From Agarophyton chilense (Eukaryota; Rhodophyta; Florideophyceae; Gracilariales; Gracilariaceae): DNA of 64,000 nt. The stretch spans positions 744,001 to 808,000 of the forward strand of contig JARGXX010000121.1 of assembly GCA_030374765.1 (NCBI GenBank), read 5' to 3'. Under the pieces are notes generated by a model. It did no database searches and had not been told where the DNA came from. It saw only the letters and a program-made list of their open reading frames with translations. The position numbers were made by a program, and so were the translations under genes. Below, piece after piece: positions 53,988 through 63,314 of this stretch (its first letter is position 1; every line of letters begins with the position of its first letter).

Positions 53988-55826
53988 GTATCCGATCACC
54001 CAATGACGTGGGACATTTATTCTGATGCTATCACCTACGCCTACAACACGCAGGTCCACCAGACAACCGGTCTGACTCCCTTCGAGCTTGTGCTCTCCAG
54101 GACACCCCCGCCAGTGGCGGTCGAACCCCAACACAGGGTCAACTCTTTCCCATCCGTGGGCCAATACCGCCTCAAGTGAAAGAACTGGATTACCAAGCTC
54201 GTACCGGTCGCCCGGAAGTCCATGGAACGTGCCCAGGCCGCCTACAAGCGGGACTTTGATAACCGCTTACGCGGACCACTACCAGCACCGCCCAAGCCGG
54301 GAACCTACGTGTTCGTTCGCCGGTAGTACTACAACCCCCTGACCGACAAGCATCACAAGCTCTCGCCTGTCGCTGAAGGTCCGTTCCGGGTCGTGTCCTT
54401 CCTCCCCGGCACCGTTGTGGTGGACAAGAACGGCGACCACGAACGTCTTTCACAAGACCGCATCGTAGCCGCCCTACCGCCGCAGGCGGAAACCGCATTA
54501 GCCCCCGTCGAAACGGCCTCGGATACCACGGGTACAACGGTGGCACCACGCCCCGCCGTGGTACCGCACCCCTCACGGGGTCTCTCCGATATACCGACTT
54601 TATCGGAACCACCGGCAATGCCGGAAACACCTGGCCCTCGCGGCCAGCTACCCTTACGGGCGCCGCGCAGCGGTATTTATATCCGCCATGCGGTTAGCCC
54701 ACCATCACCCGTCGCTCCGTCTAAGGAGGGGGAGGGGACCCGCTCAATCGCGGAAGCATCGCCGTCGCAACGGAAGTTTAACCGGACACCCCGGGCAAGG
54801 CCCCCGAGCGGGCATCCAGCATCGTCGCCGGACGTTACTCCGCTCCCGCGGGACGCGGCGGTCAATCCGACCGCCATGCAACCCCGCAAGGGGAACTGAA
54901 GCGCTCGAAGACCCGAAGCCGGGAAGCGAGACCCTACGGACGCTCCGCATCGCGTGGAAGCAACTAAGGGCTCCCCGCGCATTCGCGGTCGCACACCGAG
55001 CGTTTCGGTCGATACCGGTACTCCGGCGGGCGCTGCGCAAGCAGGTCTAGCGAGCCACTCCGTTGAGAACGGTACGAACCCCATGGGGGAAAAGGGGCGC
55101 GACGACAAGTCGAAAACCGCCTCCCTTGCCGAACAATCGGAGCCAACCGTCCGCGAAGGCTCGACCACCCGTTCTCATGATCACGTGACCCGGGCGGGAG
55201 ATCGGACCAATGGGCACCCGGCATCCCGGTCATTGGCTGATAGCCACCCCGCCGAGGCGGACCGCCGGGACGGTGAACCCCTCACCGCCCGCGGCGCACT
55301 GCACGGCGGAAACTGCCCACCAATGGGAACGCCGCATGCCGCAAATCAAGCGGAGGCCTTCGGCGAACCGTCACCAAGACGGAAGGACCCCCGCAAACTC
55401 GTGGTAAGAGCGGACTTCAGGGAAGCCCCTACCGCCCAGCGGAAACACAACCCGGCCGCGCCGGCAACTTCCGCGAAACGGTACGGCAGCCCCGGCAACC
55501 CGGCAACAACCGCAGAGCGGAATGACAAACCGGGTGACCCGGAACAGGCTACGACGAGCCCAGCACCACGCGGCGCTGAGGCTCGGGCCACCACCACCCG
55601 GCAAGGCCGGCAAGTTTACGTGCAGGAGTACGTCCTCGACCGAATCGTCGGAGATAGCTACGATGGGTACGGGGTGCTCCAGTACCGGACCCGCTGGTAC
55701 GGATACGGGCCGGAGTGAGACACCCCGGAGCCCATCAAGCACCTCCCGCGCTCTGCGGTAATGCGATACCACCGCCTTGCGGGGACCGCACTCCCAGCCA
55801 CGCTGGTAAACGCCCAAGAGGGATAA
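53988..55826 (+). pseudogene. pol: Element 4 pol: integrase C-terminus, long linker and chromodomain
   Basis: The same frame continues with stops at about 54177, 54324, 54897 and 55716. It reads AYNTQVHQTTGLTPFELVLS, then HHKLSPVAEGPFRVVSF and RLSQDRIVAALPP, the SH3-like domain. A linker of more than 300 residues rich in Pro, Arg and Thr follows. The chromodomain is at about 55620-55800 (EYVLDRIVGDSYDG, YRTRWYGYGPE, stop, then PEPIKHLPRSAVMRYHR). The last stop replaces the Trp codon that element 2 keeps. TAA at 55824-55826 ends the frame. Confidence 0.88.
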
Positions 55827-56158
55827 ACCGTGAACACGGAATGGAATGGCTGATGGCGCCACGCGCCATCTCCGTCCATGCCCCAACGCGGGGAAGGAAG
55901 CAACCGCTCACGCTATCCCAACGTCCTTGGTGGTCGTGCCAGTTACCTGGTCCGCGCGCGAAGCGCCCACCGTTAAACACGGAACTCCCAGCTAGGCTGG
56001 TTCCCTGCAACGCCAGAACCCCGGTTGAAGGCCGGTACCCCGGAAAGAAAGAAGTGGACTTGGGAAAGGGCGTCAGAAAGGCGACCCTCTTCTTTTATTT
56101 TTCACTACTGGCAAGGGCGCTCTAGTGGCGCCGCCCTACATTCTACCGGAAGCTCCGG

Positions 56159-57934
56159 TCATTCCTCCGCACGAGGTGGACCCCCGCCCAGGCGGTTGGC
56201 TAAGGCATCCCGCATGGCGGCCACATCACCCGAGATCTCGGAAGGGCGAAGCCCCACCTCCCGAAGGAAGCGCGAGATGACCTCGCCCCGCTCCGCGCCA
56301 GCGGCAGTTGCGGGCGGGCCCGCCACCGATGGAGTCGGATAGGAATCCGTTCGCACGGCATCAGCAGCCCCGGATGGAGCCGCACCACCGTATTCAACGG
56401 ACTCCTCACCGGCCTCGCCGGACCCGTCATCCTCCATCGGAGCGTAACCCGGATCCTCCGGTTCGTTGTCGACCATCGGGTCACCATCCGCATAGTCGCG
56501 GTAATAGTCGCTCGAGTCGACATACCCTCTCGGGTGGTCGGCCGGGACTTCACGCGGCGCATGCCGGTTGGCTTCCGCTTCATCGCGGCTGATCTCGTGG
56601 TACTCCCAGGGGTCGAAGTAGACGAAAACCCCCGCTAGCGCGGTATTCCTCCCGAGTCCGGGGCCAGACCCGCGACGCGGTTGAATGCGTTGGGAGTTCT
56701 CCAGCGGGACCTCATCCCACTGGACCCCCTCCACAAAGTCGAGGAGGCCCAGCATCTCTTCTTCGTTCGCCTCGCCCGCGAGGGGGAAGCGCATGTCCAA
56801 ACGACGGATCGCAGCCCGCACACGCGGTGGCACGTACCACAATCGGTATTGGTCGTACGCCTCAGCGAGGATAAAAGCCGCAGTGCGGACGGCCCATTCG
56901 ATTACCACGACGGACCACCACCCCGACTGGGGATCGTTCAAGAACGACGACCCTACATAGGTGAATACTGGGGGCAGCTCAACGAAGCAACCCCAGCACG
57001 CCTCCAAGGAGGACCACCAGTCTGGGAGACTGACGTACCGACCACGTCGGTGAGCAGGCGCGATGCGCTCAATCTCCGTGTTCTGTTACGGTACGAAATA
57101 CCCGGTCCGGGCCCGCCAACGCCGCTCATCGCGGATGAAGTTCTGAAGGAAGTTCGAGCGCGACTGCCGCGGTTGATAGCGGAACTCGGCCCGAAGAATC
57201 GGTCGTGCCCAGCAAAGGGCTTCTTGCCGAGCGATCGGTGTGCCCCTCCAAGCGAGGGTTTCCAATCCGTTAAGACGGTCACAGTACGACATTTCCCCGC
57301 GAGTGCGGTAAAGGTGGACGTCGAATTCGACCTCTGGCGGTATCGGGAACTCGAAAGGCGCCCGATGGTGCCTGAGATAAGCAATCCGCACAAGTGCGGC
57401 TTGAGCCTCCGCAGAGGATTCACCGCCTCGGCGGAGTATGTGGTGTACCGGGATGGCGATACGATTACGCCAATCCCAGGACAGGGTCACCACGCCGGGC
57501 AGGTCGCCCGGGAGCATCTCCGAGTTATCGGTGTAGAATTGGATCGAATCCTCGTCGCGGACAGCCAATGGGTGAAACCAAGGCGCATACCGCAACCTCG
57601 CGGAGCCATGCCGAGTTCTCGGATTCGCACCCACAAGGGCGTCGTAGGTCGGCCACTGCGGTGGGTCCGCCTTTCTGCGAAAGCGGGCACCAATACGGCG
57701 GTCTTCGTACGCGAGGTTGGTAATATCCCCAGGGTGGGGTGCAGACCGAAAGCCGGTGGAACCGCCAAGGGCGGGAGTCGCAGATGTGTTATGACGGTCG
57801 GGGTTGGAAATGGTGCGTGTTGGTGTGCTGTTGTTGGAATCGGATGCAGGGAGCGTGCGTGGGATCCTTGGTGAAGGTGTGTTGGTTTCCGGAGACCCGG
57901 TGTCGGACGCGCTCTTATCATGACGAGCTGCCAT
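56159..57934 (-). pseudogene. Antisense gene of element 4, one stop codon
   Basis: ATG at 57932-57934 opens a minus-strand frame of 282 codons to a TAA (57086-57088), then about 308 codons more to a stop at 56159-56161. It aligns with the element 2 protein from end to end: YAPWFHPLAV, RQEALCWARPILRAEFRY, RRGRYVSLPDWWSSLEAC, WSVVVIEWAVRTAAFIL, EEMLGLLDFVEGVQW and VISRFLREVGL with SGDVAAMRDAL. The stop falls at the Tyr of VPYQN in element 2, so one base change broke it. It is convergent with pol, 332 bases away. The long plus-strand open frame across it is a shadow. Confidence 0.78.
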
Positions 57935-57968
57935 GCCGACTTCCTCTTCGAGGTGTTCGCCCTGTCTT

Positions 57969-57980
57969 AAGGGGGGGATA
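57969..57980 (+). other. Polypurine tract of element 4
   Basis: AAGGGGGGGATA lies directly before the 3' LTR, 34 bases from the antisense start codon. Confidence 0.8.
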
Positions 57981-58844
57981 TGAAGAGCAACGTCCTCCAG
58001 GGAGGTTTTTGGGGACTTAAGTTTTTTCCAGAGCCTCCGGCGTGCAACCTCGTTATGAGTAAGAGTAATCCGCTTTCACGGCGACACCCGGAACGCCGGT
58101 GATGCACCGGCGGGACCGGGTGCCATACACGTGGCCGCAGCGCCCGCGCGACACGTGGCCGCCAGATTGGCCCCTTTTGTTAGACGGACATTGAGCTATT
58201 TAGGATAGACTTTATTTATTGTATTCTACGGTGACTACAGTACTTAGGCCGCCGGCCTCGCGGCCGCCGGTCCAGTATAGTCTCCCGAACAAGGGTGATA
58301 TTGGTCTTCCAGATCTTGGCTCTGGGTCGAACCGCCTGCGCGGATATACAACTCCTTACGGAGGGATTTCCCGTGGTGCACGGCTTCCCAACCCCCTTGG
58401 ACGTTCAAGCAGCCTTCGTGTGTTGGGTATCTATTCCCACTTTTGTGGTTCCGCCCGTGTATACGGTTTGCTACACCCTTCATTTCCGGCTATTCCCGAG
58501 TCCCCTCTTGCGACTCGTGGTCAACCTCGCCCTCTTGCCTCCGTTCCGATTTCCTTCCCTTTTCCTCCCCTTCATTGGGTAATTCCCGCTCTTGCGGCTC
58601 GCACTGACACCTGTCGTGCTCGCCACTCTCGTGGGTTTTGCCTCCTCAGAGGATACGCAAGCACCGCTTCAGCGGATATTCTCGGCTTCTTTCAGCCTCC
58701 CTGCGCCCGTCGCGACGGTTCGGCTCCGGCTTACACCCATTATTGCGCGCCGATCCCTGGGAGGGCTCTACTGCGCCGGTTACCTCGTGAGAGGAAGATC
58801 CGGACGTCTTCGTGGGGTTTTCCCCTTGGGGGCATTGTCCTACA
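57981..58844 (+). repeat. 3' LTR of element 4
   Basis: It begins TGAAGAGCAACGTCC and ends TTGTCCTACA. It is followed by the CTGCT duplication and the continuation of copia RNase H. Confidence 0.95.
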
Positions 58845-59093
58845 CTGCTGAACGTCAAGGTCAAGCTTCGCATTCTGGTGGACTGCAAAGATGTGTTTAC
58901 GTCTATGTCGACGCAGAAGAATTCTGTGGAAAAGTCGATAAGGGGTGACGTAAGCAGCATTCGGTTTGAATTCGAGACTGGCAGCGTTGAGTCCATCTCG
59001 TGGATCCCAGATTGCGTAAACCTCGCTGACGCTCTGAACAAGGAGGATTGCTGCCTAAGCGAAGCGCTGCTGCTCACTCTCTATTCTGGTTGA
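58845..59093 (+). pseudogene. pol: Element C RNase H, last part
   Basis: The frame joins the part before element 4 exactly across CTGCT. It reads VKLRILVDCKDVFTSMSTQK (catalytic Asp), KSIRGDVSSIRFEFETG, SISWIPDCVNLADALNKED and a natural-looking end LLLTLYSG at the stop 59091-59093. Confidence 0.88.
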
Positions 59094-59152
59094 CTGGGTA
59101 TTGACTTCGAGGCTGTAGCCGAGACGAAGAGCTCTGAGAAGCACTTCGGCTA

Positions 59153-59169
59153 GCAAGAAAGAAGATTGA
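59153..59169 (+). other. Polypurine tract of element C
   Basis: GCAAGAAAGAAGATTGA stands directly before the 3' LTR of element C. Confidence 0.65.
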
Positions 59170-59399
59170 TATGAATGTCGACAGATAGTGACAGGATGCC
59201 ATGTAATGCGCACGCGAGCACTCACGTGCTCTGACGCCCGTTCCAACTGGCATTCGTAGTTATTGCATTTACATGAGCAATTACTATTGTCTACATAAAC
59301 ACAGCAAGATGACTCAGCAGGTCATCTGACTATACGGACGCCGGCGCACCCGAGTTGTCTAAGAAACATAGCTACAGTTGTTATCCCGCTCAATACTTA
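59170..59399 (+). repeat. 3' LTR of copia element C
   Basis: This is a 230-bp partner of 22576-22805 with about 11 differences by eye, followed by the target duplication GTGCG and the rest of the interrupted arm. Confidence 0.9.
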
Positions 59400-59401
59400 G
59401 T

Positions 59402-59627
59402 GCGCTAGGCGCAAATGCGGAGCGGTATCATGGAGCAAGCGCGTAATTTCTGTCCAAGCAACATGACGAACGGCGTGGTGCTGATGGTCGAGTTGACGAA
59501 CGGCGGGCGGGTTCGAATCGCTCAGCAGGAGGATGGTCTTCAGAGAGGGTAAGTCGGCGACGGCACTTGGCGGCGGTCTCCGACAACGCAAGCAGAGAGC
59601 GGCGCTTGTTCTCGTCGGGGCAACGGA
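59402..59627 (-). repeat. Right arm of the inverted repeat, second piece, with helical-repeat fragment
   Basis: The minus strand reads DLPSLKTILLLSDSNPPAVR and VRHVAWTEITRLLHDTAPHL, joining across the copia nest to AILSPLLAVLHHPHEYHFEV at 22570. The bases up to 59533 match the left arm (20711-20790). The remaining 94 bases extend further into the fragment. It ends at about 59628, where RBR sequence begins. Confidence 0.7.
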
Positions 59628-59890
59628 GTGGGGCCAAGTTTTCCTAACAACTTTCCTATTCTAGTGCTTGCCAGGGTACACATCTTTTCAAAAAAGAACT
59701 CAAGAACTCTTGCTCTGGCTTCAACATTTCCGTACAGTCGTTCCAGACGCTCCATTTCTTTCAACCTTAGTGTGCTCATCGCCTTTGTTTCTATACTTTG
59801 TCCTTCTTCGATCTTGTGCTTTTGCCGCGTAATCGGAGATTGTTCTACACTTTCTGGCTGTTCATTATGTTCTAGTGACTGGTCGGACAT
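59628..59890 (-). pseudogene. RBR copy B: start of B pocket
   Basis: The minus strand reads MSDQSLEHNEQPESVEQSPI, ARVLEFFFEKMCTLASTRIG and LLGKLGPT, matching copy A at 12828-12570. It stops at LGPT, where copy A continues NLRSAVW. Here the helical-repeat fragment is inserted, and the next RBR codons are at 22255. Confidence 0.75.
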
Positions 59891-60140
59891 CTGTGTGTCT
59901 CCACCAACTCTCGCTCCTTCAAATTTCTCTTTTGGTTAGAACGGTTTCTGCTCATCTTGCGTACAAAGGAAATCTAGACTATATGCTTGAAGAACTCGTA
60001 CCAGAGGCTAGTCATGTCTCCATGCCATCCATTCTAGAATACGAGCGTCACAGCTATTCGAATGATTAACCAAGCGATGTGGCATCTGTGGTACAGGGGT
60101 ATAGAATGTTTACAGCAACTCGTAAGCTCAAAGGGTGATA

Positions 60141-60270
60141 CAGTGCGTTTCAAAAACATATCCCTTTACAAAAACTGCACCAAAAAGGCATTTCACGTAC
60201 TGTAGAGCACATTTCACAACAAATAAAAACCACTAAGTCAATAACACTGTTTCAAAAGTATATCCTTTAT
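60141..60270 (+). repeat. Left end of the Tc1 element: outer and inner repeat
   Basis: Outer: CAGTGCGTTTCAAAAACATA at 60141. Inner: CACTGTTTCAAAAGTATATC at 60245. Two like motifs about 104 bases apart resemble the paired binding sites of IR/DR-type Tc1 elements. Confidence 0.7.
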
Positions 60271-60288
60271 ACAATCATTCGCTCAATT

Positions 60289-61284
60289 ATGGCTCGTGGC
60301 GCACCTCTGACACGCTCTGAACAGCTCGAAATCATGGAATTAGTAGGTCAGGGTATGATTCCAGCAGATATAGCCCGAAAACTCAAGCGCAGCCCAAAAA
60401 CAATCAGCAACTTCATCAAAAACCCCGCTACATACGGAACAAAGCGTTCAACCGGCCGTCCTACGGCACTATCCCCGGCCGATAAGCGCGGAATTAAGCG
60501 AGAACTATGTCGCAACACTTCATCTTGCGGGAAAATTGTCAAAAACCTAAATTTGCCTCTATCAAGATCTACAATATGGCGTGAAGTCAACCGTCAAAAT
60601 TTGTTCAAGTACACAAAAATCAGGAAAACTTTTTTTTTAAAAGATAATCACAAGAAAAGTCGAGTTGAATGGTGTGCTCAAAAGGCTTATTGGAAAACTG
60701 AATGGAATAATGTTATCTTTTCCGACGAAAAAAAGTTTAACCTTGATGGTCCAGATTGCTATAAATTTTATTGGCATGATCTACGAAAAGAAAAGAAGGA
60801 ATTTGTGACTAGGAATTCAGGAGGCGCATCAGTAATGGTTTGGGCTGGAATCTCTACTAAAGGAGCAACTGATATGGCTTTTGTTGAAACTACAATGAAC
60901 TCTGAGAAGTATGCTGAGGTTCTAGAAAACTATCTTTTACCTTTTTCATACTGTATGCATGGAGAAGAATTCATTTTTCAGCAAGATAATGCACCTGTGC
61001 ATAAGTCTAATTCTATGAAACAGTGGTTTAATAGTCTAAATATGTCGCTTATGGAATGGCCTGCGCGCTCTCCTGACCTCAAACCTATCGAAAACATTTG
61101 GGGAATGTTGGCCCGAATGGTTTATGGGCATGGAAGGCAATTTGATACAGTTTTTGATCTGAAGAATTGTATCAAAGATTGCTGGGAAAAGATTGACTGT
61201 AATGCTATCAATCCTTTTATAGAATCAATGCCAAAGCGTTGTATAAGTGTTATACAGGCTAAAGGAGCAAAAATAAACTACTGA
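60289..61284 (+). CDS. Tc1-type transposase, 331 residues
   Basis: The start is ATG 60289 and the stop is at 61282-61284. The N-terminal helix-turn-helix (MARGAPLTRSEQLEIMELVG, DIARKLKRSPKTISNFIKNP) is like Tc3, and a second one follows (LPLSRSTIWREVNRQ). The catalytic triad is Asp in VIFSDEKKFNLDGPD, Asp in FQQDNAPVHKS and Glu in SPDLKPIENIW, with 34 residues between the last two, so DD34E. The family cuts the transposon out and inserts it at TA. Length is typical (about 340), all motifs are intact and no stop is present. It may be active or recently active. Base use is more AT-rich than the surroundings, which fits a recent arrival. Confidence 0.95.
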   Translation: MARGAPLTRSEQLEIMELVGQGMIPADIARKLKRSPKTISNFIKNPATYGTKRSTGRPTALSPADKRGIKRELCRNTSSCGKIVKNLNLPLSRSTIWREVNRQNLFKYTKIRKTFFLKDNHKKSRVEWCAQKAYWKTEWNNVIFSDEKKFNLDGPDCYKFYWHDLRKEKKEFVTRNSGGASVMVWAGISTKGATDMAFVETTMNSEKYAEVLENYLLPFSYCMHGEEFIFQQDNAPVHKSNSMKQWFNSLNMSLMEWPARSPDLKPIENIWGMLARMVYGHGRQFDTVFDLKNCIKDCWEKIDCNAINPFIESMPKRCISVIQAKGAKINY

Positions 61285-61313
61285 ACTCGCGTTAGAATAA
61301 AAAGGATGCAATA

Positions 61314-61439
61314 AAGGTTATGATTTTGAAACAGTTTTTTACTTGAAAATTTTTTCACACTGATTTTGTTAGTTTTACTGTAGCCAAAACGTCGATTTTT
61401 GGAAAATTTGCGCGAGGGATATGATTTTGAAACAGACTT
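61314..61439 (-). repeat. Right end of the Tc1 element: inner and outer repeat
   Basis: On the minus strand the outer end reads AAGTCTGTTTCAAAATCATA. The inner copy (about 61336-61314) reads AAACTGTTTCAAAATCATAA. The spacing is about 103 bases, as at the left end. Confidence 0.7.
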
Positions 61440-61955
61440 TACATTGAACGCACGATAGGCAACTGTGAAAACGTGAAGATCCCTTCTACCCTAGGCATAG
61501 ACATCGGTATCCCACGCGAAAGTGAGAAAGCTTTTGTGTAGGATGTAGTTGTGAAGTACATTGCTATTAAACTTTTCAGGCTGTTCGCGTAACCGACGAC
61601 GTTCCTTCTCGAGAATACCTTCGATGGTTGAGAAACAGATAGCCAGAGCTTCACGTTTGTACCGGGAATTATTCAGATCCGTAATCACGTCACAAGGCAT
61701 CAGAGTACCGTCTGCCAACATCAATGATAGCGTATAATGGGCGACCACCCCCAGTGACCCTTCTCAGATCGTGCGATATAGCCACACTTTCTGGCGGGCA
61801 TGTGAGACACGTTTCGCTTCGAGTTTCTGGTCGTTTCTGCTTCAGCTCACTGATCCATGTTGCAGATCGATTGTTGTCAGTGCCGGGAGTGAGAGCAATG
61901 TTTGATGATGGAGGTATAGGAGGCACGATAGTCGTACAGTGCGGCGTGACGACAG

Positions 61956-62967
61956 CTACTGTGGCCAGTGCCTCCAACGCATCAGGGTGAGTGGACAGAT
62001 AGCGTGAGAAGCGAACCGGGAATGACAGTGACGAATGCATGGCAGATTGAGTGCGCGTGCGACACGGCGTAGGCGGGCGGGCTTATGATGGGGTGACGGC
62101 AAAGTCGGAAGCCTTCCGAAGATTTCGGGGGCGTGGGGTAGGTGCTGCAGACTGGTTTTCGCCGTCCATACGACGTTTGCGAGTGAGAGGTGTGGAAGGC
62201 TGTGATGAGGCTTTAGGCGTTGATGGTGCTGCGTTTGTAGTGGGCTGGGCCGGAAATCGTACGGGCACAGACGGGTCCTTGTTGCGTTTGAACGGTGCAG
62301 CGACGGATGGTTGTACTGGGCTGAGGCTTTGCCACGAAGCTGATGTTCCAGCGCATGAAGACTGACGTGGTAAGGGGAGCGAGAGTGGTAAAGCGGCAAC
62401 GGCAGTAAGCTGTGGCGCGTGAAGAAAGATACGTTCGTCGCTTACAATACGGTCATCGACAGCGGTGAGTTGTTGTGCATACACTTCATCTATTGACTTG
62501 CCATGGGCATCGATATCATCTTCAGTAGCCTGAAAGAACGATAACCGAGTGACGATAGTGGGGGGTAGGAGAGTTACAACTGCACGTGGGTGCCGCATGT
62601 TGCGATTGAAAAGGTCCTCGGGGGAGCGTGCGTTGAGTATGAACTCCGGAATGTGACGGACTTGGGCGTTGGCGGCGGAGAGTAACTGTGTGATGGGAAG
62701 CTGGGTATCTGATCGGCGCGGTAGGCGACGGAGCGATGTAAAGAACACAGGCGGAGGTGTATAGATTCGGGGACCGGGGCTCGGCGGAGTTGTGGATGGT
62801 GTGCGCCAAATTAGCGATACGGGTGGGAAGGGCGAGGCTTTGAACGAGGAGGTTGATACAATCCGCCGGGGGGGGACTGCGGTTGCTGTGGTTGCTTGGG
62901 CTGTTGGTGGTTGTGTTGCGAGTGAGTCTGTATGTGAGAGGGGGCGGGAGAGGAGGTAGAACAGCAC
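61956..62967 (-). pseudogene. RBR copy B: N-terminal region and linker
   Basis: The minus strand reads LPITQLLSAANAQVRHIPEF, ILNARSPEDLFNRNM and RAVVTLLPPTIVTRLSFFQA, then DDIDAHGKSIDEVYAQQLTA and a Pro/Ser-rich linker ending RKASDFAVTPS. It lacks the 14-base deletion of copy A and is open for 295 codons (62967-62083). The stretch 62600-62967 has no counterpart in copy A. Because its B pocket is split, copy B as a whole is not functional. Confidence 0.6.
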
Positions 62968-63314
62968 ACGTAAACGCTAATTCAGTGTCCCGAGAATACC
63001 GGGAAAATGGAAAGCAGCGCATAAATCACACAACCAGCTGAAGAAGCCATATAGTGCACGTGATGAAGCAAATATGAGTTTGTCTGGCGTTAGTGGAGCC
63101 AACATGGATGGGAGAACTTTTTGACCGAAGGCTACTTTCTTGCATCGTGAGCGCTTGAATGGAAATGGGGCGGCTGCTCCTACAGGTAGACAGCGTTGGG
63201 CATGAGCACAGGATTTGTCAAGTCGAATTTGAATGTCGGCTCCGAAACAAATTCGGACCACAGCTATTGCTTTTATGTAGCTCTTGAGACCGCTACCATC
63301 AAAGCTCGGCCGGA
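62968..63314 (-). pseudogene. RBR copy B: 5' part, unclear
   Basis: This links segment R copy 3 to the N-terminal region. The first codons (KLRPSFDGSGLKSY) are shared with copy A (about 14571-14525), after which the copies differ. The frame stops near 62977. An intron or untranslated leader is possible. Confidence 0.35.

Larger units (their letters stand above)
47450..58844 (+). mobile_element. Ty3/gypsy chromodomain element 4
   Basis: The insertion is full length, with 864-bp LTRs (47450-48313, 57981-58844), a perfect target duplication CTGCT (47445-47449, 58845-58849), primer site, uninterrupted gag, broken pol, antisense gene with one stop and polypurine tract. The LTRs differ at about 18 sites by eye (about 98%). 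It is related to element 2 in LTR start, primer site and proteins, but clearly a different family. Confidence 0.95.
22576..59399 (+). mobile_element. Ty1/copia element C, split by three nested Ty3 elements
   Basis: The element is bounded by two 230-bp direct repeats (22576-22805 and 59170-59399) and flanked by the 5-bp target duplication GTGCG (22571-22575 and 59400-59404). The uninterrupted arm at 20711-21203 shows the empty site. Removing elements 2, 3 and 4 leaves about 4.9 kb in the order gag, protease, integrase, Tudor-like segment, RT, RNase H. Reading frames join across each target duplication. The LTRs differ at about 11 positions by eye (about 95% identity). Several frameshifts and stops make it inactive. 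Confidence 0.92.
60141..61439 (+). mobile_element. Complete Tc1-type DNA transposon
   Basis: The 1299-bp element is flanked by TA (60139-60140, 61440-61441). RBR copy A gives the pre-insertion site with a single TA. Terminal inverted repeats of 24 bp (60141-60164, 61416-61439) agree at 20 positions. Both ends carry a second, inner copy of the repeat (about 60245-60270 and 61314-61336). An intact transposase gene lies between. Confidence 0.93.
59940..61748 (-). pseudogene. RBR copy B: A-pocket segment, split by a Tc1 transposon
   Basis: The minus strand at 61748-61491 has SRYKREALAICFSTIEGILE-type sequence (here NNSRYKREAL), and about 60075-59990 has the ARILEWMAW stretch as in copy A. The Tc1-like element (60141-61439) sits between them. 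Copy A shows the empty site, GATACATTGAACG. Insertion may be in an intron, so on its own it might not have destroyed the gene. Confidence 0.65.

Noticed and set aside
56681..57874. A 397-codon plus-strand open frame in element 4 and a 286-codon one at 33598-34458 in element 2
   Set aside because: They lie exactly opposite the antisense gene. It is the minus-strand product that shares ordered motifs across families, and the plus frames are shadows of GC-rich codons.
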